A stretch of DNA of 45,740 bases from Lysobacteraceae bacterium (GCA_030681035.1 JAUXUI010000087.1:1-45740), one strand, 5' to 3'; shown: positions 12,393 to 21,059, counted from the first letter of the stretch. The notes: generated by a model from the letters alone, not told the origin. Numbers and translations: made by a program.

Positions 12393-13796
12393 TTAGACGC
12401 GAGGCAACTGAACACGCGCCAGCAGACCACCGCCCGGCGCATCGTGCAGCGTAATATCGCCACCGTGGGCGCGGATGACCGAACGGGCGATGGCAAGGCC
12501 CAAACCTGAGCCACCCGATTCACGGCTGCGCGAGGGTTCCAGCCGATAAAACGGCTGGAACACGTTTTCACGCTCAGATTCCGGCACGCCCGGACCGTGG
12601 TCGCGGATGTCAACAATTACTTCGCTGGGCGCCAGACTGACTGCAATCTCGGCGCTATGGCCATACTGCTTGGCATTGTTGATCAAATTGGTAAAAGCGC
12701 GTCGTATCGATACCGGGGCACAGGTGACGCGGACGCTGCGAACGCCCTGCAATTCAAACTCAGGCAGTTCGGTCTCAAGATCAATGCTCAGCTCGGACAA
12801 CAGCGAAACAAAGTCAACGGCTTCGCGATGCTCATCGGCGACACCATCGTTGATGAAGCGCAAGGTCACGCTGACCATTTCTTCCATGTCAGCAATGTCA
12901 CGCAGCATCTTGCTGCGCTCGGGGCTTTCCGGGAAAAACTCCACCCGCAATCGCAAGCGCGTAAGGGGCGTGCGAAAATCATGTGACATTGCCGCCAGCA
13001 TTCGGGTGCGATCATCAATCAGGCTCTGCACGCGATCACGCATGCCATTGAACGCCCGCGCCACCTGACGTATCTCCAGCGGCCCGCTTTCGTCCAGCGG
13101 CGGTGCATTTTCAATATCCAGCCCCAGCGCTTCGGCGGCTTCACCAAAGCGCGCCAAGCCGGCCAGTGGCCGATTGATCGCGCGTGCCGTTATTGAAAAC
13201 ACCACGATCACCGTCAACGACAAACTCAGCAACAGACCGGTACTGAAAAACAACGGAAACGGCGGCGCACGAATCCGGGCATTCATCCAGACGCCATCGG
13301 ACAATTGCACGGCAATGGTCAGGGTTTCGCGGAAGCGAAACCATTGAGCGACACGATTGACGAAAATGGCGCGATTCGCCTCGTCAACATCACTGGCGAA
13401 GTCACGCTGTTCTGCCGGCAGCAGCCGATAATCGGCCAGCACCTGTTCGTCAATCTCGCCGCCCAAAGCCAGGCTCAGCATGCGGCGAACGGCAGTTGTG
13501 TCCGTCTGCGGCGCAAGCAGGGGGTCAACATCACTTTGATCGGAAAGATGCAGGCGAAACCCCTTGCGCTCAATCGTCAAATCATTGGCTATCTCTTCGC
13601 GCCGATCCTGCGGCAAGCGTTCAAACACCTTGGTCAGAGTGGCCAGCTGATCCACCACATTCTGCTCACGGGTCTGGCTGATGCTCGATGCATTGGCCGC
13701 CAGATAAATCACCAGACCCAGCAAATGCGACACCAGCGTGCCTACAGCCACGCGCAACAGGGTGCGGCCGCGCAGGCTGGTGGTCAGGCGAATCAC
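12393..13796 (-). CDS. EnvZ-type sensor histidine kinase
   Basis: The protein has 467 residues. Two transmembrane helices (about residues 13-35 and 180-202) enclose a roughly 145-residue periplasmic domain. A HAMP region follows, then the H-box MSHDFRTPLTRLRL with the phosphoacceptor His at about 272. The ATPase has the G1 box DHGPGVPE and G2 box GSGLGLAIARSVIRAHGG. The start is GTG and overlaps the stop of the OmpR-like gene (GTGA), so the two are co-translated. The architecture matches EnvZ/OmpR-type osmosensor pairs. The sensed signal cannot be read from the sequence, hence no symbol. Confidence 0.9.
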   Translation of the reverse strand: MIRLTTSLRGRTLLRVAVGTLVSHLLGLVIYLAANASSISQTREQNVVDQLATLTKVFERLPQDRREEIANDLTIERKGFRLHLSDQSDVDPLLAPQTDTTAVRRMLSLALGGEIDEQVLADYRLLPAEQRDFASDVDEANRAIFVNRVAQWFRFRETLTIAVQLSDGVWMNARIRAPPFPLFFSTGLLLSLSLTVIVVFSITARAINRPLAGLARFGEAAEALGLDIENAPPLDESGPLEIRQVARAFNGMRDRVQSLIDDRTRMLAAMSHDFRTPLTRLRLRVEFFPESPERSKMLRDIADMEEMVSVTLRFINDGVADEHREAVDFVSLLSELSIDLETELPEFELQGVRSVRVTCAPVSIRRAFTNLINNAKQYGHSAEIAVSLAPSEVIVDIRDHGPGVPESERENVFQPFYRLEPSRSRESGGSGLGLAIARSVIRAHGGDITLHDAPGGGLLARVQLPRV

Positions 13797-14527
13797 TCGC
13801 GGATCACCTTGGCGGTGAAGATGTAGCCGGCACCGCGCACCGTCTGGATCAGCATCGGGCTGGGGTGCGCACCTTCGATTTTCTTGCGCAGACGGCTCAC
13901 CTGCACATCGATGGCACGATCAAATGGTGCGTTATCGCGATCATCGCTACGGTCAAGCAGACGATCCCGATCAAGCACTTCGCGCGGATGTTCGACAAAC
14001 ATCAACAGCAAATCAAACTCACCGGGGCTCAATTCCACCATTCGTCCGCTATCGTCACGCAGCGTGCGTGCCAGCGGATCAAGTCGCCAACCAGCAAAGC
14101 GAAAACACCCGCTTTCGCCTTTCAGCTCCGGCAGCATCTCGCCGGGCCGGGTACGCCGCAGTACAGCACGGATGCGCGCCACCAACTCGCGCGGCTCGAA
14201 TGGCTTGGTGATGTAATCGTCTGCACCCAACTCCAGGCCAATGATGCGCTCCAGATTGTCGCTGCGCGCAGTCAGCATGATGATCGGCACTTCCGACTCA
14301 GCTCGCAGCACACGGCACAATTGCGTCCCGTCTTCACCTGGCAACATCAAGTCAAGGATGACCAGATCAAATCGATGTGCCGCAAAAATCTCACGCATCT
14401 GCACGCCATCAGCAGCGGTGTACACGGTAAAACCGTGTTCACCGAGATAGCGCGACAGCAGGTCACGGATGTCGAGGTCGTCATCCACTACCAACAGGTT
14501 GACGCTCAAATCAGCGGTTTTGCTCAT
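13793..14527 (-). CDS. ompR: OmpR-family response regulator
   Basis: The protein has 244 residues. The receiver domain has the acidic pair DDD (about 15-17), phosphoacceptor Asp at about 59 in DLVILDLMLPGEDG, the conserved Thr (MLTARSD) and Lys (YITKPFEP). The C-terminal winged-helix DNA-binding domain contains LSPGEFDLLLMFVEHPREVLDRD and ends with QTVRGAGYIF. The start MSKTADL (14527) was chosen over a longer in-frame opening, as it gives a normal N terminus. The neighbour is its cognate kinase. OmpR-type regulators control porins and envelope genes. The closeness to OmpR proper is a judgement from sequence feel and pairing, not from an alignment. Confidence 0.88.
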   Translation of the reverse strand: MSKTADLSVNLLVVDDDLDIRDLLSRYLGEHGFTVYTAADGVQMREIFAAHRFDLVILDLMLPGEDGTQLCRVLRAESEVPIIMLTARSDNLERIIGLELGADDYITKPFEPRELVARIRAVLRRTRPGEMLPELKGESGCFRFAGWRLDPLARTLRDDSGRMVELSPGEFDLLLMFVEHPREVLDRDRLLDRSDDRDNAPFDRAIDVQVSRLRKKIEGAHPSPMLIQTVRGAGYIFTAKVIRE

Positions 14528-14593
14528 GCGTCTCAGCCATTGGGCAATGCCCGATTGTAACCGGGCATCGCCACCATCGCTGCAACCGCGCAA

Positions 14594-16267
14594 TCACGTG
14601 TTGGCGTGTACGTGTACCCCAGCGACTGCACGACCGGACGGATCGGCCGCTCCTGCAAAGCTCGGGTCCCATGCAATTGCCGCAGCCGAGGAGCAGGCAA
14701 TCGATGGGCCGCCCGGCACCGTTGCGGCGCAGACATCCCCCGGATAACAGCGCTCGAACAAGCGTCGATACAGCAATGCTTCCTTGGTGGCCGGTGGATT
14801 GACTGGAAAACTCTCCGCAGCCAGCGCCAGCGCCTCGTCGCTGACCTGGGCATTGGCCCATGCCCGCAGTGAATCAATCCAGCCGTAACCGACACCGTCA
14901 CTGAACTGCTCCTTCTGCCGCAGCCGGATCGCATCGGGAAGCACGCCGTCGAATGCTTCGCGCAAGATCGCTTTTTCCATGCCACCGGGCTTGACCCGCT
15001 TGTGCTCGGCATCGATCGACATCGCCAGATCGAGAAACTCCAGGTCCAGAAACGGTACCCGCGCCTCGATGCCCCACGCCGCCATCGACTTGTTGGCGCG
15101 CAGGCAATCGTACAAATGCAGCTTGGATATCTTGCGCACGGTTTCCTCGTGGAACGCTTCCGCCGATGGCGCCTTGTGGAAGTAGAGGTAACCACCAAAA
15201 ATTTCATCCGCGCCCTCACCCGACAACACCATCTTGATGCCCATGGCGCGGATGCGCCGGGCCAGCAGGTACATCGGTGTTGACGCGCGGATGGTGGTGA
15301 CATCATAGGTTTCGATGTGCCGGATCACTTCGGGCAAGGCATCGATGCCCTCCTCCACCGTGAAATGGAACTCGTGATGCGCGGTGCCCAAGGCATCGGC
15401 CGCGATACGTGCCGCCGCCAGATCGGGCGAACCGGCCAGACCGATCGCGAACGAATGCAGGCGTGGCCACCAGGCCTCACTGCGGCCTTCATCCTCGACC
15501 CGATTGCGTGCGAACTGTGCGGCGCAGGCAGCGACCAATGATGAATCAAGGCCACCCGACAACAACACGCCATAGGGCACATCGCACATCAGCTGGCGCC
15601 GCACCGCCTGCTCCAGGCCCGTTCGCAATGCGCTGGCATCGTTTGCATTGCCCTTGGTCGCGCTGTACTGGGTCCAGGCATTGTCGCGATACGGGCGCAC
15701 CACGCCGTCGCGGCTATCCAGATAATGGCCTGGCGGAAACACCTCGATTTGCGGGCAAACCCCGACCAGCGCCTTCATTTCCGAGGCCACCCACAAACGA
15801 CCCTGCTCGTCGCGCCCCTGATACAACGGGATCACGCCGACCGGATCGCGTGCGATCAGATAACGGTCCTGTTCGGCATCGTAGAGGGCAAACGCAAAAA
15901 TGCCATTGAGTTGCGACAAGAACTCGACGCCCTGTTCCAGATACAAGGCGTTGATTACCTCGCAGTCGGAGGCGGTCTGGAACGCATACGGCTGCTGCAA
16001 GCTCGCTTCCAGCGCCTTGTGATTGTAGATCTCGCCATTTACCGCCAATGCCAGGCGGCCATCGACAGAACGCAAGGGTTGCGCGCCATGATCGACGTCA
16101 ACGATTGCCAGACGCTCGTGTACCAGCAGCGCGTGCGGTGCGGCATACACCCCGCTCCAGTCCGGGCCGCGATGGCGCTGCAAGCGCGAGCGATCAAGTG
16201 CCAGCGGCCGCAACGGCAGCAAATCAGCGGTAGAACGCAGATCAAAAATACCGAGAATCGAACACAT
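14594..16267 (-). CDS. asnB: Asparagine synthase B, glutamine-hydrolysing
   Basis: The protein has 557 residues, the normal AsnB length. Cys2, exposed after Met removal, is the glutaminase nucleophile (MCSILGIFD). The N-terminal Ntn domain shows RHRGPDWSG, HERLAIVD and NGEIYNH. The synthetase domain has the PP-loop SGGLDSS (237-243) and later GEGADEIFGGY and AWGIEARVPFLD. It makes Asn from Asp, ATP and Gln. The ribosome binding site GGAG lies about 9 bases before the ATG. An Asn-codon-rich leader ORF and terminator lie just upstream (16297-16472), which suggests regulation by charged tRNA-Asn. The gene is followed after 67 bases by the OmpR-type regulator gene. Confidence 0.96.
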   Translation of the reverse strand: MCSILGIFDLRSTADLLPLRPLALDRSRLQRHRGPDWSGVYAAPHALLVHERLAIVDVDHGAQPLRSVDGRLALAVNGEIYNHKALEASLQQPYAFQTASDCEVINALYLEQGVEFLSQLNGIFAFALYDAEQDRYLIARDPVGVIPLYQGRDEQGRLWVASEMKALVGVCPQIEVFPPGHYLDSRDGVVRPYRDNAWTQYSATKGNANDASALRTGLEQAVRRQLMCDVPYGVLLSGGLDSSLVAACAAQFARNRVEDEGRSEAWWPRLHSFAIGLAGSPDLAAARIAADALGTAHHEFHFTVEEGIDALPEVIRHIETYDVTTIRASTPMYLLARRIRAMGIKMVLSGEGADEIFGGYLYFHKAPSAEAFHEETVRKISKLHLYDCLRANKSMAAWGIEARVPFLDLEFLDLAMSIDAEHKRVKPGGMEKAILREAFDGVLPDAIRLRQKEQFSDGVGYGWIDSLRAWANAQVSDEALALAAESFPVNPPATKEALLYRRLFERCYPGDVCAATVPGGPSIACSSAAAIAWDPSFAGAADPSGRAVAGVHVHANT

Positions 16268-16296
16268 CAGGAAATCTCCAGGGCCAGAAATGCAAA

Positions 16297-16320
16297 CGGC
16301 CCGCTGTGCAGAGCGGGCCG
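16297..16320 (-). terminator. Attenuator terminator of asnB leader
   Basis: On the minus strand a perfect 9-bp GC-rich stem, CGGCCCGCT with AGCGGGCCG, closes a 6-base loop. It is followed by TTTGCATTT, a modest U-tract. It sits between the leader-peptide stop codon (16347) and the asnB start (16267), so it would terminate transcription before asnB. Its 5' arm (16313-16320) can pair instead with an upstream copy of the 3' arm. Confidence 0.8.
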
Positions 16321-16363
16321 GTGAGGATGCAGCGTTGATGCAGAAACTAAGCGGTCGGCCCGC
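16313..16363 (-). promoter_or_regulatory. Predicted antiterminator pairing in asnB leader
   Basis: Minus-strand GCGGGCCG at 16356-16363, inside the last leader codons, is fully complementary to CGGCCCGC at 16313-16320, the 5' arm of the terminator. The 8-bp antiterminator and the 9-bp terminator cannot form together. A further segment, TGCGCG at 16397-16402, just before the Asn codons, can pair with CGCGCG at 16361-16366 (six pairs, one G-U) and so hold the antiterminator strand away. This is the classic 1:2, 2:3, 3:4 layout of amino-acid operon attenuators. Confidence 0.7.
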
Positions 16364-16472
16364 GCGATGGTGGTCGACGATTATTATTATTGTTTACGCG
16401 CACGACGTTGCTGGCTGCAGCCGATAGGATGGCAGCGGACAGATCAACCGCAATGGCAGTAAACGTGGACAT
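16347..16472 (-). CDS. Asn-rich leader peptide of asnB attenuator
   Basis: This is a 41-codon open frame ending in TAG. It contains five consecutive Asn codons (AAC then four AAT, at 16380-16394), preceded a few codons earlier by another Asn. The C-terminal residues after the Asn run are RRPPSRGPTA. The AAT codons stand out because Asn in neighbouring genes is mostly AAC. A ribosome stalled at the Asn run would cover the first hairpin strand; one reaching the stop would cover the antiterminator strand. The ATG at 16472 has no clear Shine-Dalgarno; an in-frame ATG at 16484 is the alternative. The peptide is thought to act only through its translation. Confidence 0.75.
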   Translation of the reverse strand: MSTFTAIAVDLSAAILSAAASNVVRVNNNNNRRPPSRGPTA

Positions 16473-16479
16473 GGCAGCG

Positions 16480-16508
16480 AACATAGCGCAGTTGCAGCGG
16501 CGCGTAAA
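16480..16508 (-). promoter_or_regulatory. Candidate promoter for asnB leader
   Basis: On the minus strand TTTACG (16503-16508) and TATGTT (16480-16485) are 17 bases apart, each matching 4 of 6 consensus positions. Transcription would start about at the A of the leader ATG (16472). That would make the leader mRNA leaderless and explain the lack of a ribosome binding site. The match is moderate, and read-through from the upstream stress-protein gene is also possible. Confidence 0.35.
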
Positions 16509-16552
16509 GAGGCAAATCGCAAACCGTAACCGATGGCTGCCCCGCAAAGCGA

Positions 16553-17434
16553 TCAACGCAGCAACAGCACCGGTATCTTGCAACTGCGCAATACCTGGGT
16601 GGTGGTACTGCCGACGATGCGGTTGCGGATCCGTGAATGGCCATATGCCCCCATCACCAGCAGATCGATGCGCTCCGCAACCACGGTTTGCGCGATCACC
16701 GTCTCGGCAACGCCATCAACGTGCTTGATGACTGGCACAAAACCCGCTTCACGCAACGACTGCTCTGCCCGCTGCAATGCCTCGCGCTGGCTGACCGATG
16801 CCGGGCCAACCATCAACAACACGCATTCCAGCCCGGCAAGTAGCGGGCTGGCAGACACCATTTCGACACAGCGTAGCGTGGTAGCGCTACCGTCAAACGC
16901 AATCATGAAGCGATTGATCGCGCGAAAGCCCCGCGCGGCAATCAGCACCGGCCGGCTGGCTGCGCGCACTACGCTTTCCAGCTTGCTGCCAAGCTGGCCC
17001 TCAGCGAAATTGGCGTGTTCGCCGCGCTTGCCGATCACCAACAAGCGCACATCGGGCTCCAGTTCGAGCAGTGTTTCGACCAGTGCGCCTTGCCGCTGTT
17101 TGATCGCCGCCGACTGGCCAAACAAGCCCGCGACACGCGCCTGTGCCTGCGCCAGCAGCCGCCGCCCCTGCTCTTGAGCGATGCGACCGCGCTGCTCATC
17201 GAGCGACACCAGCTTCTCCAGCAGCACCTCCTGCCCGCCGAGCGAAAGACTTCCACTCAGGTCGGGCTCGCCGCTGGACCAGCCACGGCGATCAATGACA
17301 TGCACCATATCCAGCGGGGCATCCAACTGCGTTGCTGCCCAGCCGGCGTGATCAGCGACACTGGCGGCATAAACCGAATGATCGAGCGCGGCGAGCACAC
17401 GGCCGCTGGTGTGAATCAAGGGGGATTCATTCAT
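16553..17434 (-). CDS. Tandem universal stress protein (UspE-like)
   Basis: The protein has 293 residues and two Usp domains (about 1-150 and 151-293). The second domain has the ATP-binding pattern GAYGHSRIRNRIVGSTTTQ near residues 262-280. The first has a degenerate version (GKRGEHANFAEGQLGSKLESVV). It probably acts in the cytoplasm in stress survival, and its partners are unknown. It begins 9 bases after the SulP transporter gene, so they are probably co-transcribed. This pairing of SulP with a Usp protein is common in proteobacteria and suggests a link between anion or bicarbonate uptake and stress adaptation. Confidence 0.9.
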   Translation of the reverse strand: MNESPLIHTSGRVLAALDHSVYAASVADHAGWAATQLDAPLDMVHVIDRRGWSSGEPDLSGSLSLGGQEVLLEKLVSLDEQRGRIAQEQGRRLLAQAQARVAGLFGQSAAIKQRQGALVETLLELEPDVRLLVIGKRGEHANFAEGQLGSKLESVVRAASRPVLIAARGFRAINRFMIAFDGSATTLRCVEMVSASPLLAGLECVLLMVGPASVSQREALQRAEQSLREAGFVPVIKHVDGVAETVIAQTVVAERIDLLVMGAYGHSRIRNRIVGSTTTQVLRSCKIPVLLLR

Positions 17435-17443
17435 CGCGTTCTC

Positions 17444-18919
17444 TCAGTGGCCCATGAGCTGTTCAACAGCATCGGCTTTGTCGTGTACCGCAAGACGATC
17501 CACCAAAGTGGCACTGGCCTCGTTCAGGCCGATGACTTCAACCTGCGCACCCTCACGCCGGAACTTGAGGACGACCTTGTCCAGCGCACCTACGGCGGTA
17601 AGGTCCCACAAATGGGCGCGCGACACATCGATGCTCACCCGCTGCAACACCTCTTTGAAATCAAATCCGGCAACAAAAGACTCCGCAGACGCGAAGAATA
17701 CCTGCCCGGTTACGCTGTAGGCGCGCGAACAGCCATCGGCGCTGCCAACTAAACCGACGTGCAACACCTGGCCCACCTTGCGCGCAAAGAACAAGGCCGA
17801 CAGCAGCACACCGACGCCAACGCCCTTGGCCAGATCGTGCGTCGCCACCACCACGATCACGGTCGCCACCATCACTATGCTGGAGCTCTTGGGATGATCG
17901 CGCAGATTCTTGATCGAGCCCCAGTTGAAGGTACCGATCGCTACCATGATCATCACCGCAACCAGCGCCGCCATCGGAATCTGCGCAACCCAGGCACCAG
18001 CAAACACCACCATCAGCAACAGGAACACACCCGCAGCAAATGCCGACAGCCGGCCACGACCACCCGATTTCACGTTGATCACCGACTGCCCGATCATCGC
18101 GCAACCAGCCATCCCACCGAGAAACCCGGAGGCGATGTTGGCGATACCCTGGCCCATCGATTCGCGGTTTTTGTTACTCGGTGTATCGGTGAGATCGTCA
18201 ACGATGGCGGCGGTGAGCAAGGATTCCAGCAAACCGACAACGGCCAGTGTCAACGACACCGGCAGCACGATCCACAGGGTTTCCAGCGTCCACGGCACCT
18301 GCGGCAGCAGGAAAACCGGCAGGCTGTCGGGTAGCGCGCCCATGTCGCCAACCCGGCGTACATCCAGGTCCAGCCACAGCGCCAGCGCGGAAAGCAGCAC
18401 GATGCACACCAATGGCGATGGGATCGCCTTGGTCAACAACGGAAACAGATAAATGATCGCCAGCCCCGCCGCCACCAGTGCGTAAACCAGCCACGGCGCA
18501 CCGATCAACTCGGGTAGCTGAGCCAAAAAGATCAGGATGGCCAGCGCATTGACGAAGCCAGTGATGACCGAGCGCGACACAAATCGCATCAACGAACCCA
18601 AACGAATGGCGCCAGCCAGTATTTGCAGCACGCCGGTCAGCACCGTCGCCACCAGCAAGTATTGCAAGCCATGATCCTTGACCAACCCGACCATCAACAA
18701 TGCCATGGCACCGGTCGCGGCAGAGATCATGCCGGGCCGGCCGCCGGTGAAGGAAATCACCACCGCGATACAGAACGAGGCATACAACCCCACCTTCGGA
18801 TCGACGCCGGCGATCACCGAAAAAGCAATCGCTTCGGGAATCAGGGCAAGTGCAACGACCAGACCCGCCAGCAAGTCACCTTTGACATTGCCAAGCCAAT
18901 CATTGCGATACGAATTCAT
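17444..18919 (-). CDS. SulP family anion transporter with STAS domain
   Basis: The protein has 491 residues and many hydrophobic helices. The SulP signature region near the N terminus ([28 protein letters not shown]) is followed by [19 protein letters not shown]. It also has a [17 protein letters not shown] segment and a C-terminal cytoplasmic STAS-like domain ([32 protein letters not shown], about 415-491). Members move sulfate, bicarbonate or other anions, usually with Na+ or H+; the substrate cannot be decided here. The start MNSYRNDW (18919) places the first helix in the family position; a longer in-frame opening up to 19000 has no family character. No cysteine or sulfate assimilation genes are adjacent. 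Confidence 0.9.
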   Translation of the reverse strand: MNSYRNDWLGNVKGDLLAGLVVALALIPEAIAFSVIAGVDPKVGLYASFCIAVVISFTGGRPGMISAATGAMALLMVGLVKDHGLQYLLVATVLTGVLQILAGAIRLGSLMRFVSRSVITGFVNALAILIFLAQLPELIGAPWLVYALVAAGLAIIYLFPLLTKAIPSPLVCIVLLSALALWLDLDVRRVGDMGALPDSLPVFLLPQVPWTLETLWIVLPVSLTLAVVGLLESLLTAAIVDDLTDTPSNKNRESMGQGIANIASGFLGGMAGCAMIGQSVINVKSGGRGRLSAFAAGVFLLLMVVFAGAWVAQIPMAALVAVMIMVAIGTFNWGSIKNLRDHPKSSSIVMVATVIVVVATHDLAKGVGVGVLLSALFFARKVGQVLHVGLVGSADGCSRAYSVTGQVFFASAESFVAGFDFKEVLQRVSIDVSRAHLWDLTAVGALDKVVLKFRREGAQVEVIGLNEASATLVDRLAVHDKADAVEQLMGH

Positions 18920-19099
18920 TTTGGTGCAAGCCTTTGCTCGGCGCAGGCACCAAGGCATGGATTTGGAAGGATGGCGCTTGCCAAGCACCTCTGCCATCAC
19001 GAACCGGCACTAGGCCGTTACGGGCACGGAAGATGAGTGCGCTACAAAGCACGAAAAGTTGGAGTGCAACATGCGCAGTGACGACGGATGTCTACCGCG

Positions 19100-19228
19100 T
19101 TTACCCATAAAAAAGGGCCTGATCGTAATCAGACCCTTCATCATCACGGCAGGTCGAAGCGATTCAAGCTCCTGCCCGCACGTACGTAACCTGTCGCGCC
19201 ATTCACCTGATCCAGGCGGCGGGCAGGC
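19100..19228 (-). ncRNA. Candidate structured RNA, small RNA or riboswitch-like leader
   Basis: Minus-strand RNA expected from about 19228 to about 19100, roughly 125 nt. It opens with CCTGCCCG (19220-19227), which pairs perfectly with CGGGCAGG (19171-19178) to close a stem around two small inner hairpins. The same CGGGCAGG can alternatively pair over six bases with a downstream CCTGCC (about 19151-19156). It ends in a strong intrinsic terminator with six Ts. A good promoter lies at the 5' end. No open frame with family character is seen inside. It lies between the HiPIP gene and the SulP gene, both on the same strand, so it could be a free small RNA or an attenuated 5' leader of the transporter (start codon about 185 bases downstream). 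Confidence 0.45.
19106..19138 (-). terminator. Rho-independent terminator
   Basis: On the minus strand AAGGGTCTGAT and ATCAGGCCCTT form an 11-bp stem with one mismatch around the loop TACG, followed directly by TTTTTT. It may end the HiPIP transcript, a small RNA, or attenuate the transporter gene downstream. Confidence 0.85.
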
Positions 19229-19232
19229 GTGC

Positions 19233-19261
19233 ATTGTGATCGTCCCGCACTGAAGCGTCAA
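19233..19261 (-). promoter_or_regulatory. Sigma-70-like promoter
   Basis: Minus-strand TTGACG (19256-19261, 5 of 6 to consensus) and CACAAT (19233-19238, 4 of 6) are separated by exactly 17 bases. The start point would be near 19226-19228, right at the foot of the CCTGCCCG stem. This coincidence of promoter, structure and terminator supports a real transcript. Confidence 0.55.
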
Positions 19262-19312
19262 CCATGAAGCATCAATGCCCTTGAATCACACCAGTGCAGG
19301 ACAATAGACCCA

Positions 19313-19642
19313 TTACGCTTTCTTCGCCCACGCCGAACACCACCCTTTGGCCTTGACCGAGTGACCCGGGAACAAAGCGCACGGCCCTTCACTGGCTCCT
19401 GGCGCGCCCTGGTAAAACTGGCAGTTGGCGCAGTCGCTACCGGCCTTGAAACTCGGGTGTTTCACCGTCGTTGCATCCTCTGAATAAGCCAATGCCTTGG
19501 CTTGCGCGTTATCCACCGGCAGCGCCGGCAGGCTTTGCGCCATTGCGTTACTACCAAGCAGCCGCGCACCCAACGGCACGGCCGATGCTGCTACTGCGAG
19601 ATTGACTAGAAAACGACGACGGGAAGAAGGAATTTCGTTCAT
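19313..19642 (-). CDS. High-potential iron-sulfur protein (HiPIP)
   Basis: The protein has 109 residues. A Tat signal with twin arginines (SRRRFLVNLAVAASAVPLG, residues 7-25) is followed by a likely cleavage near AMAQS (about 36). The mature part has Cys at about 71, 74, 88 and 102, spaced CX2C-X13-C-X13-C, as in HiPIPs that bind one [4Fe-4S] cluster. It is a periplasmic electron carrier, often linked to cytochrome bc1 and terminal oxidases. The start at 19642 is the ATG that gives a normal signal peptide. It is transcribed divergently from mtnB. The 176-base gap between the two starts holds no recognised feature. Confidence 0.93.
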   Translation of the reverse strand: MNEIPSSRRRFLVNLAVAASAVPLGARLLGSNAMAQSLPALPVDNAQAKALAYSEDATTVKHPSFKAGSDCANCQFYQGAPGASEGPCALFPGHSVKAKGWCSAWAKKA

Positions 19643-19818
19643 GAGATGACCTCGCCAAAAGACGTGCTCAGTATAACGGCGCAAGGTGAATGCCGGGTTG
19701 ACGCGGATCAAGCAAAAGCCGTGTGAAAACCGATGGTTGCGAACGATTCGCGTTCAATGTCAGGATGCACTGGTTAGCATCAGGCACAACAAGCCGGGGC
19801 ATTGGTTACACTTGCCGC

Positions 19819-20472
19819 ATGGACCTACCCTACTGCGCAAATCAATTTGCCGAGCATACGCAAACGCTGATCGCGATTACCGCGCGGCTGGCTGCGCGCG
19901 GCTGGACCCCAGCCACCAGCAGCAACTTCTCGATGCGTCTGGACCAACAACATGCGGTAATCACCGTGTCAGGACGTGACAAGGGGCAACTCACGCCGGC
20001 CGACTTCATGGCGATCGATTTCGATGGCCAAGCGGTGGCCAGTGAGCAACGCCCATCGGCAGAAGCCTTGTTGCATGCGCATCTGTATCGCCGCCGGCCC
20101 GAGATCAACTGCGTATTGCATACCCACTCCCACACCCAGACCGTAGCCTCACGTCTGTATGCCGGTGCCGGCCGTGTGCATTTCGACGGTTACGAATTGA
20201 TCAAGGCGATTGCCGGCAACACCACGCACGATGCCAGCCTGACCTTGCCGGTGTTGCCCAACAGCCAGGACATGAGCACCCTCGCCGCACAGGTGGAAGC
20301 ATTGCTCGATGCCGGCCCGTTATGGGGCTATCTGATCGATGGCCACGGCCTGTACGCTTGGGGCCGCAGCCATTCGGAAGCCTGTCGCCATCTCGAAGCC
20401 TTCGAGTTCTTGTTGGGCTGCGAACTCGATCTGTTGCGCATCGCGCCGCAACGCGCCAGCCGCCTGTCCTGA
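19819..20472 (+). CDS. mtnB: Methylthioribulose-1-phosphate dehydratase
   Basis: The protein has 217 residues with a class II aldolase/adducin fold. It dehydrates 5-methylthioribulose-1-phosphate in methionine salvage. Visible are SSNFSMRLD near 33, [13 protein letters not shown] near 52, and the zinc-binding HTHSHTQT (about 97-104) after INCVL; a later His lies in DGHGLYAWG. The start [10 protein letters not shown] was chosen because upstream codons have no family character. A TACACT box lies just 6 bases before this ATG, but no good -35 was found. It is followed by mtnD after 32 bases. The first salvage steps (nucleosidase, kinase or isomerase genes) are not in the window. Confidence 0.92.
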   Translation: MDLPYCANQFAEHTQTLIAITARLAARGWTPATSSNFSMRLDQQHAVITVSGRDKGQLTPADFMAIDFDGQAVASEQRPSAEALLHAHLYRRRPEINCVLHTHSHTQTVASRLYAGAGRVHFDGYELIKAIAGNTTHDASLTLPVLPNSQDMSTLAAQVEALLDAGPLWGYLIDGHGLYAWGRSHSEACRHLEAFEFLLGCELDLLRIAPQRASRLS

Positions 20473-20504
20473 ACAGCCATACCTCACCATTGCGAATCAA
20501 TGCC

Positions 20505-21059
20505 ATGAGCCGACTACAAGTTTTCGACGAAACCCACCCGACGCACCCGATTCTCACCAGCAACGACCACGCCCAGATCACCGACGCACTGGCTTTGCTT
20601 GGTGTGCGCTTCGAACGCTGGAAGGCAAACGCGGTTCTGCCCGCCAACGCGAGCCAGGATAAGGTGATTGGCGCGTATCGCAGCGACATCGACCGGCTGA
20701 TGGCTCAGGGTGGCTACCGCGCGGTGGATGTGATCAGCCTGACCCCGGAACACCCCGAGCGCGAAGCGCTGCGCCGCAAGTTTCTCAGCGAACACACCCA
20801 CGCCGAAGATGAAGTGCGGTTTTTTGTCGCCGGATCGGGGCTGTTCACCCTGCATATCGATCAGCGTGTGTACGAAGTGCTGTGCCATACCGGTGATCTG
20901 ATCAGCGTACCGGCCAACACTCCGCACTGGTTCGACATGGGCCCGCAACCGTATTTCATCGCGATCCGCCTGTTCACCAATCCCGCCGGCTGGGTCGCCA
21001 ACTTCACCGGCAGCACCATCGCCGAGCAGTTTCCCCGCTACGAGGCCGAAGCCGCGTGA
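20505..21059 (+). CDS. mtnD: Acireductone dioxygenase
   Basis: This is a 184-residue cupin. The metal-binding set is present: [11 protein letters not shown] (two His and one Glu, about 97-107) and a later TPHWFDMGP His. With Fe2+ these enzymes make the methionine precursor KMTB and formate; with Ni2+ they make a CO-releasing off-pathway product. The C terminus overlaps the GTG start of mtnC (GTGA). No strong Shine-Dalgarno is seen before the ATG. Confidence 0.95.
   Translation: MSRLQVFDETHPTHPILTSNDHAQITDALALLGVRFERWKANAVLPANASQDKVIGAYRSDIDRLMAQGGYRAVDVISLTPEHPEREALRRKFLSEHTHAEDEVRFFVAGSGLFTLHIDQRVYEVLCHTGDLISVPANTPHWFDMGPQPYFIAIRLFTNPAGWVANFTGSTIAEQFPRYEAEAA

Noticed and set aside
19106-19138. 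Terminator hairpin loop considered as a guanidine-II (mini-ykkC) ACGR loop
   Set aside because: Only one such hairpin is present and the loop fits TACG closed by A-T pairs. The paired-hairpin layout of that riboswitch is missing.
19807-19819. TACACT box 6 bases before the mtnB ATG, suggesting a leaderless mtnB mRNA
   Set aside because: No acceptable -35 box was found at 16-18 bases upstream, so the -10 match alone is too weak.
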